From Chara braunii (taxonomy: Eukaryota; Streptophyta; Charophyceae; Charales; Characeae): a stretch of DNA of 23,466 nucleotides. Under the pieces are notes generated by a model. That model was not told the DNA's origin. It worked only from the letters and a program-made list of their open reading frames with translations, and made no database searches. Shown piece by piece: positions 17,175 through 23,466 of the stretch. The translations under genes were made by a program, and so were the position numbers. Location: positions 365,456 through 388,921 of the forward strand of contig BFEA01000581.1 in assembly GCA_003427395.1 (NCBI GenBank), given 5' to 3'. Within the stretch, counting starts at the first letter, position 1. Every line of letters starts with the position of its first letter.

Positions 17175-18500
17175 CTAGTCAATCAACACCTCGCCTATCT
17201 GTCTGTACAACTGTGTCCTACCACCATCTCGTGACCTCCCAATCAGGTTACCATCCTTATCTCTCCAAATTTCAGTGGATACTTTGGCAACAAAGCCCTT
17301 TGCCTCATCCTTGTAAAACTTTGGGCAATCATCAGAGAAGTGTTTGCCCTTCTTGCAGTAGAAACACTTCCCAGGCTTCTTCTGCACTGCTTCCATTTTG
17401 ATCTCTTTTGAGGGTAGAGCAGACGAGGGGGAGCTTATGGCTTGGCTAGTGGCCTCTTGCTGAAAAGTCTCTGAAGCTCGAAGACAAACTTCTTTGCCAC
17501 CCTCCTGTATGACATGTCCACTACCTTGTCTCTGTGGATCAGAGTCAGAGGCCCAAAACCCCAAATCATCCTCAAAGCTAGTGAGCAAAGGCATGTTTTC
17601 TAGCGTCGTCAATCTCTGGGACTCTTCCATCTTGCTTTCCTTGCTCTCTTCCACCAGCACTGTCCCTTGAGGAATCTATAACTGGTCTCAGATTCTCTGT
17701 AAAATCTGAGTAGGACTCTCAGGAACAATCGCAGGGGTCTTGACCTAAACAACCTCCTCAAATTGGCTGCCAGTTGGGGGCAAGGGTACATGTTGGGTAG
17801 CCAAGGTGTCTGTCACGCAAACTTCCCAATTTCTGATCCCGTCGTCCTCAGTACCTCTTCTGGCTCTAGCATGACTTTGTCGAGCGAAGGGATATCCTCA
17901 TCTGCTTGCTGCTCTGCCCCTGCCTCTTCTGGCTGTCTCCTCTTTTTCTCCATTCCTCTCCTGTTCTCTGCTTGGAGTTCAAAAGTATAGTAGTTCCTCA
18001 ATAAACGCTTGGAATCACCCCAGTTTGTGACTCTCTCCACAGTGGTCCTAACAAAAGACCCGATGACCTTCCTCACAAACTGAACGAACCCTTCAACTCT
18101 GGAGTCGGACAAAATGTTATGTTCGTCTGCAAACAGATCATAGGCCCAGAGGAACTCTTCCAAGTGGGAGGAGTCGAAGCGAATGGACAATTTGTCTTTT
18201 CCCACAGGTGATGGATGCAGCCCCTCCATCTTTCTCTCAAACTCTTGCCAAGTGAGTAACTCTCTCGCGAATCTGGCGATTGGCTCGACCTACTCACCAC
18301 TGCCTCACACCTATGCCAACATCCTGGTCACACCCCAATCATACTAATAGGCATGAGCCTCAAACCTGACAAAAAACATCTCCACACTCCCGCCATCAAA
18401 AATAGGAGGTCTGCTCTCTCTAGTGGTCCTCTGTTGCCCCCTCTGTCTGGTAGCCCCCAGAGGAAACCATCGGCCCTGCCCCTTCTTTCCCTCTTGGCAT
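17175..18500 (-). pseudogene. Ty3/gypsy-type gag pseudogene
   Basis: Begins at an ATG whose complement is at 18498-18500 (MPRGKEGAGPM and onward). It continues as PPIFDGGSVEMFFVRFEAHA (gag capsid start), then FARELLTWQEFERKM, LEEFLWAYDLFADEHNI and RVEGFVQFVRK (capsid-like helices). It ends with a CCHC zinc knuckle, CFYCKKGKHFSDDC (17325-17366; C-x2-C-x4-H-x4-C). The frame is broken by several stops (for example three between 17660 and 17770) and at least one frameshift near 17815. The Glu/Lys-rich linker is preserved. Gag binds and packages the element RNA; this copy cannot make a complete one. It lies downstream of the integrase pseudogene on the same strand. Confidence 0.8.
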
Positions 18501-18822
18501 GGCTATCAAAGGTATTAAGCATGCACAACAAGGAAGAGACAACAGGAGCACAGAGGGTAAGCATGTCAGGCAACCACAGTAGGAGACATATATAGCCCCC
18601 TCATAACTACCTAAATACTAATACTTATATATATATATATATATACTTAACTCTATCCTTAATATTCTATCATACCGTTCTAATCTGACAATTTACGTTT
18701 CTTCTCTTTGTTATACTAAGGTCTTCCTTTTTTCAGCTAGAAACCACATAGCTTGCTAGTTTTATGCTCACCTCATCTCGAGCCACAAACTTCTTCAATC
18801 TGGAATCAGATACCCAGGTTTT
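18501..18822. other. Spacer between integrase and gag, with TA microsatellite
   Basis: About 320 bp. Just after the integrase stop, the minus frame still reads KTWVSDSRLKKFVARDEVS, so the integrase TGA may be premature. An (AT)n tract lies at 18626-18645. I find no primer-binding site or clear LTR here. Confidence 0.5.
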
Positions 18823-19889
18823 TCATGTTGTTTCATTCATCTCCTCGATCTGATATGCCCCGTGCTTGCCACATCTCGTGATTTTGTATGGCCGCAACCA
18901 TCGTTTGTCCAACTTCCTCGACCAATGCTTTTCTAGGGATGAGTCGTACAGCAACACGGTATCTCCCACCTTAAGAGACTCCTTCCTCACTCGTGTCAAC
19001 TGGTCCCACCTGAACTTTTCCTTGGTCCGGCTGTCGGCCACTCTACTTGGCGCTTTCTGAACTCTATCTTCTATGACTCCAATCTGACGTGCCCTTAGAT
19101 CAAGCAACTCCTCAAAAGACAATGTCGTTTCGAGTTCTTGTCGCCTCCACGTCTTTAGGAAATTTTCTATAGGGAACGTCGCATGTCTGTCATACCACAA
19201 TGTAGCCGGCACGAAATTGATATTCTTCTGACTGTGATATTTTCCACGTAGAAGGCAACTCTTACGAAATTCGACCACTGATTAGACCTGTCATCTGTCC
19301 ACTTTGCAAGGAGATTTTTAATGGTATTGTGTCCTCTTTCCACCGGTGCGTTAGCCTGAGGGTGTGGCGCAGTCGTATACTCGACAATCACACCATATCC
19401 CCTCAAAAGCGCCTTCACTTCTGCACAAGTGAATTCAGACCCTCTGTTCATTACGAACTTCGAAATGAAAGGATATCGAAGGTAATATTCTTCAATGCAC
19501 CGAGCCAATACTTCTTCAGTCTTTGTATAAATAACCTTACAGTCCACAAGTCCTGAAAGATTGTCTCGTGCATCAAAGATATAATTACGTCCTCCTATTC
19601 CCAAAGGCATTGCCAATAGGTCCAGATAAACGACCGCTCCAACCTCACGTATATATCTTGGGTGAAGTGACTTCATAGGTCTAGGGGAAGATCGCTCCTA
19701 ACATGGTACACAAGATTTACAATAGTTGTCAATCATGTTACCCATGTCATCTCAATAATATAAATCGTGTATCTTTAGGTGCGTTGCATCTGCACTCATA
19801 TGACCACCTGCTGTTCCATCATGTAGGGCAGCCATAACATCAATTTGCCGAGTGACGCCATAAACCACTCTTCTGGGATTCCTTCCTTT
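18823..19889 (-). pseudogene. Ty3/gypsy integrase pseudogene
   Basis: Order on the minus strand: GRNPRRVVYGVTRQIDVMAA (19885-19830), HHCC zinc finger (HDGTAGGH...CKSCVPC), then the catalytic core LDLLAMPLG, VMNRGSEFT and NAPVERGHN. The first catalytic Asp is at codon 19620-19622. The second site is Asn (AAC, 19446-19448) in place of Asp. The Glu is at 19338-19340, exactly 35 residues after the Asn, as in the D,D-35-E signature. A stop replaces a Trp in the finger (TAT TAT TGA), a TAG follows VPC, and a frameshift near 19200-19225 separates the core from the C-terminal part (WRRQELETTLSFEELLDLR, SLKVGDTVLLYDSSLEKHW). The enzyme would be dead. It carries one arm of the inverted duplication. Confidence 0.85.
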
Positions 19890-20131
19890 ATGTTATGGTT
19901 GTCCTACATGATGGGACAGCAGGTGGTCATATGAGTGCAGATGCAACGCACCTAAAGATACACGATTTATATTATTGGGATGACATGGGTCACATGATTG
20001 ACAACTATTGTAAATCTTGTGTACCATGTTAGGAGCGGTCTTCCCTTAGATCAATGAAGTCACTTCACGCAAGATATATACGTGAGGTTGGAGCGGTCGT
20101 TTATCAAGACCTATTGGCAATGCCTTTGGGA
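19599..20131. repeat. 242-bp inverted duplication of the integrase zinc-finger region
   Basis: The left arm 19599-19840 and right arm 19890-20131 are reverse complements over 242 bp without indels, with about 12 mismatches by my count (about 95% identity). They are separated by 49 bp. The left arm is the native minus-sense integrase. The right arm reads plus-sense (HDGTAGGHMSADATHLKIH, YYWDDMG and onward). Both arms share the same TAG stop after VPC, and only the left has the TGA in place of Trp. The right arm sits between the RNase H linker (ending around 20132) and the integrase start. Confidence 0.95.
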
Positions 20132-21786
20132 TGATCGTCTCTTGCCGGGAAATTTGACCGCATCTTGAGGAGTCTCTCGTTGAAATATATTTTCCTCATC
20201 TCACATGAAATGAGCATTCCTAATTTCAGATATACTCCGCCATAGTCCTCTGCGCGAAAAACCTATTTTATTTCTCCTTCTTCAAAGTCGTCATCCTCTC
20301 CTTCGTGGACCACTTTCTCTTCCCTATTTTGTCTTTTTCCCTCAATCATAGCAACCTCATCCTGAAGCAACGAGTTCTCCAGGAAGTATATTCCACATAT
20401 CAATCACTCATGTTTTTCTACCTGTTGGGGTTCATTCTCCATTGTGACCAGATCTTCCCGTAGCTGGTGCTTATCCGCCAATGTCAAATTCATCATCCAC
20501 TCAATTTCTGACATTCCCCAAGAATTTTCCTCAATATAAGGCTTAAAACTATATCTGGCCGTCGTACATGACCTAGAGGTGCAAGCCATATAGGTCCTCC
20601 AGGAGTAGCATGCTCACCCACGACCAGCGACCAGGAGTTAATGTGGAGTTTTACATTCTCCTCCTTATCCAGAAAACTATCGACTGGCAGAGTGTCTTCG
20701 ACTACCCTTTTGTTACTCTTATCCCAATTGACACGACTTAACCTATCTGCCCTATTTTTGTTCCCAGAAATACGCTCCAACTCAAAATCAAACATCCAGA
20801 TGTATGTTAGCCATATGACAATAGTTGAATCCGAAGGAGCGAAATTCTTAAGCGAACCAGCTAGAGCAGTCGGGTCAACTCTTAGCACGAACCTTCTGCC
20901 AAAGATATAATTTCTGAAAATTAGTAAACAATGAACAACTGTCAAAGTCTCGCGCTTAAAATGAGAGTAGTTTCTCTCTTTTGTATTAAGCGTTCGACTT
21001 TCGAATCTTAAAGATCGCTCTTCTTCTTTACAATCTTTCCGAATCAATACGCCTCCCAAGGCAGTTGATCCCTCATTAGTTTTCATAATAAAAGACCTTG
21101 TTAGTGTGGCGGTATGAACTGGTACCCCCAACACTAACCCTCCTTTCTCAAACTCTTTCTTCAGACCTTTAATTACCAATTCCTGCTTATCTCCCCATTC
21201 CCCGTCATGAACTTGACGCATAAGCTTTCGCAATTGCTCCGTCTTTGCCGCAAACCCTTTAATGAACACCCTCCAAAATCCACACGTTCCCAGAAAACTC
21301 CTTACTTCCATGATTGTCTTGAATGACGTCGATCATTCGAGAATCTTGTTGGTCTTCTTAGCATCTGGCCGACGACCCGTTTCGTTGCACACAAACCCTA
21401 AGATCGTCGCCCCTCGCATACAGTGTTTGGACTTCGATAAGATTATGTTGTTTGAATAAGTCTAGGACCTTGCATAGATCTTGTACATGATCCCAGACAA
21501 ACTATCCAACTTCAGGCATTACCTCCTGCTAATTTTTCTCCTTTGACCCTTTTACAACCAGATCATCAATGTATGGTTGTGTAATATGAGGACTCACCGA
21601 CTGCATTGCCTTTACCATATGCTTTTGAACCATGGCAACCGCATTCGTCCACCCTTTTGGTGCAACATTTATATGGATCAGAACCCGATGAGTATGCATT
21701 GTCGCCATAGGCCTGTCTGATGGGTAAACAAAAAACTGGTCATAACCAGAGTATAGATCTATAAGTGATATTATACAACAGAAAAA
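20132..21786 (-). pseudogene. Ty3/gypsy reverse transcriptase-RNase H pseudogene
   Basis: RT palm blocks: ISLIDLYSGYDQF (about 21785-21745), APKGWTNAVAMVQKHM, and the YIDD active-site box (21562-21573, the YVDD-type motif with both Asp). After a frameshift and stops, the frame resumes as TNKILE, stop, SFKTIMEVRSFLGTCGFWRV. The RNase H frame (21311-20493) shows GSTALGGVLIR, SRTLNTKERNYSHFKRETL, a TDH-like VDPTAL and GNKNRADRLSR, but the usual TDAS Asp is replaced (KTNEGS). An acidic linker follows (GEDDDFEEGEIK) with a stop, to about 20132. The N-terminal RT and any protease are missing beyond 21786. Confidence 0.85.
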
Positions 21787-22438
21787 ATGTGTGATTTTTC
21801 ATCGAAAGCTTAGCGTACGTCGATGCATGCAACCAACTGTTGATTCTGTGCATATTTTCTGTTCGCCTCGGGACATGTCATGTGGTACAGAGGAAGTGAA
21901 GGAAAAAAATAATTTTCACTTATGTTACACATGAGATGGTATGTGGGTCAGTGTTGAACCCAATGTTGGCAGCGTGTGGGCCAGTGTTGAACCCAATGTT
22001 GGCAGCATGTTGAAATTTTGTTGATCAACTGTTGAACATTGGACGACATGTTGAAGTCGTGATGGGAGGTGGACCCCCGTGATTCCCCAAAAACGACTTC
22101 ACAACGCATTGTGGTGAATTGTGATCATTATTGATGTTGCCTAGTTAGTGTCAGTACCCATATTCCTCTTCCATTTTACGCAGATACTGAAATGTATGAA
22201 AATATTGCAGTCTGGATATGTGCATTTTGTCCTCTCTTCCACTACCTGAAATAGAGTATCTTTATTGGTTCACTACTAGGGGTCATTTTTCTTTTCTTCT
22301 CACCGTCGTGCGTTTTTGTCGTGGCTCACATTAGTGAACCACTTCATATACATGTTCTGCACTTATGATGCATGTGGTACGAGATCTATGGTGATTTTGT
22401 CTTAACTACTTAGTTTAATAAAATAAACAAAGAAAATT
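21787..22438. other. Non-coding; 33-bp tandem repeat
   Basis: Contains two tandem 33-bp copies (21942-21974 / 21975-22007) beginning TGTGGGTCAGTGTTGAACCC, with one substitution in the first ten bases, followed by GTTGAACATTGG-like echoes. Otherwise I see no gene. Confidence 0.6.
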
Positions 22439-23300
22439 GACAGCCAAACATGTATCGACACAATAAGCTAAGATTGCGTAGGACCAATATTGACCACATT
22501 CTTTGTCCATCAGCCGTGAAAAGGTAGTTGTCAAGAACACTTGCATAGAATCGCTGGAAGCTACGAGTAAAAGAGGGTGGATGACTTTTATTATTAACAT
22601 GTAGCTACGACATGAAAATGGCGGACGATCATATTATTCCGCAACAAACCACGATATATGTGCATTTTGTTATGCATCCAAGTACCAGGAATTGACTCTC
22701 GTCATTGGATCACCACTACGACCCATTTTTTCTGTTCTTCTCTCCAATACCTCAAATTGACTCTTGTCATACATCCATTTTGTCATGCATCCCAGTAGAA
22801 TAAATTGACTCTTGTCATACATCCATTTATTATTAACGTGTAGCTACGACATGAAAATGACGGACGATCATATTATTCCGCAACAAACCATGATATATGT
22901 GCATTTTATTATGCATCCCAGTACCAGGAATTGACTCTCGTCATTGAATCACCACTACGACCCATTTTTTCTGTTCTTCTCTCCAGTACCTCAAATTGAC
23001 TCTTGTCATACATCCATTTTGTCATGCATCCCAGTAGAATAAATTGACTTTTGTCATACATCCATTTTGTCAATCATCCCAGCACCGGAATAACTTTATA
23101 AAAAAAAAAAAAAAAAAACTGACCGCCAAACTGTTATCGACACAATAAGCTAAGATTGGAAAGGAGCATTATTGACCACATTCTTTGTCCATCACCCGTG
23201 AAAAGGTAGTTGTCAAGAACACTTGCATATAACCATTGGAAGAAACGACTAGAAGAGTGTGGAGGAATGCTATTATTAACATCTATATACAACATCAAAA
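22439..23300. repeat. Nested tandem repeat (682-bp unit containing 239-bp units)
   Basis: The block starting GACAGCCAAAC at 22439 recurs at 23121 (GACCGCCAAAC), offset about 682 bp; both share ATCGACACAATAAGCTAAGA and GTGAAAAGGTAGTTGTCAAG. Inside the first large unit, a ~239-bp unit is present twice (about 22587-22825 and 22826-23064), sharing GTAGCTACGACATGAAAATG and CGACCCATTTTTTCTGTTCT. A ~48-bp sub-repeat (ATTGACTCTTGTCATACATC) recurs within those. A poly-A run of about 20 (23099-23118) precedes the second large copy. Confidence 0.88.
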
Positions 23301-23450
23301 CGACTGACGATCATATAATTCCGCACAAATCACAAGATGGCTTCGATAAATACAATATGAACATGGCGGACGGTCGTCATTGTCAGAATCAGTCTCCTGA
23401 TAAATACATACAAAAAATTCATCGAAACTCGCAAGCGAAACTTTGAATCA

Positions 23451-23466
23451 TCTCTCTCTCTCTCTC
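23451..23466. repeat. CT microsatellite at the window edge
   Basis: The last 16 bases are a TCTC repeat that runs off the end of the window. Confidence 0.8.

Noticed and set aside
19890-20131. Separate plus-strand retrotransposon
   Set aside because: It covers only the 242 bp shared with the left arm and stops abruptly at both ends, so a local inverted duplication explains it better.
22439-23300. CRISPR-like array
   Set aside because: Repeat units are hundreds of bases long and tandem, without short uniform repeats or unique spacers, and the genome is eukaryotic.

Overview
This is a eukaryotic, repeat-rich window, most likely from the green-plant lineage. Three things point there: a short interstitial array of CCCTAAA units (plant-type telomere repeat, 2710-2748), an LTR-retrotransposon primer-binding site of the plant initiator-tRNA-Met type (TGGTATCAGAGC, 13453-13464), and Ty3/gypsy and LINE remnants. 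The style of the decayed retroelements and the abundance of simple repeats would fit a charophyte alga such as Chara. That assignment is recognition by eye and is not proven. Nothing looks prokaryotic: there are no operons and no dense coding.

Layout. Positions 1-5100 are non-coding: CA/GT microsatellites, CTTGCC-rich low-complexity tracts, the telomere-like array, a family of foldback (MITE-like) elements whose ends read CTACCGTCTTCCCCCGAA (copies near 927, 1899, 3871, 4201 and 4491), and two copies of a different ~280-bp MITE. Each of those two MITE copies is bounded by its own 8-bp target-site duplication (3305-3589 and 4820-5099). Positions 5298-5448 hold another foldback, followed by a degenerate tRNA-like sequence. 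Positions 5798-7684 hold the one intact protein gene, a single-exon BTB/POZ protein (628 aa) with a C-terminal SPRY-like domain. Positions 7685-10170 are intergenic, with a ~285-bp trinucleotide tract. Positions 10171-11399 look like a long member of the CTACCG family that carries an internal duplication next to a single-N assembly join.

Positions 11899-12663 (minus strand) are the C-terminal end of a LINE ORF2 with its zinc-binding motif. Positions 13104-13464 contain the 3' end of an LTR followed by its primer-binding site, with no recognisable gag after it. Positions 13950-14320 contain two tRNA-derived (SINE-like) segments. Positions 16014-16433 are a plus-strand LINE endonuclease fragment. 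Positions 17175-21786 are a decayed Ty3/gypsy element on the minus strand with RT, RNase H and integrase, and a gag-like pseudogene lying downstream of integrase instead of upstream of protease/RT. The integrase zinc-finger region carries a striking 242-bp inverted duplication (19599-19840 / 19890-20131). Positions 22439-23300 are a nested tandem repeat.

Functionally, only the BTB-SPRY gene looks capable of making a working protein. Everything else is mobile-element debris, foldback DNA and satellite-like sequence. The most interesting material is structural: two MITE/foldback families, a self-inverted segment inside a dead retrotransposon, the unusual pol-then-gag order, and possible assembly joins at the two N positions.
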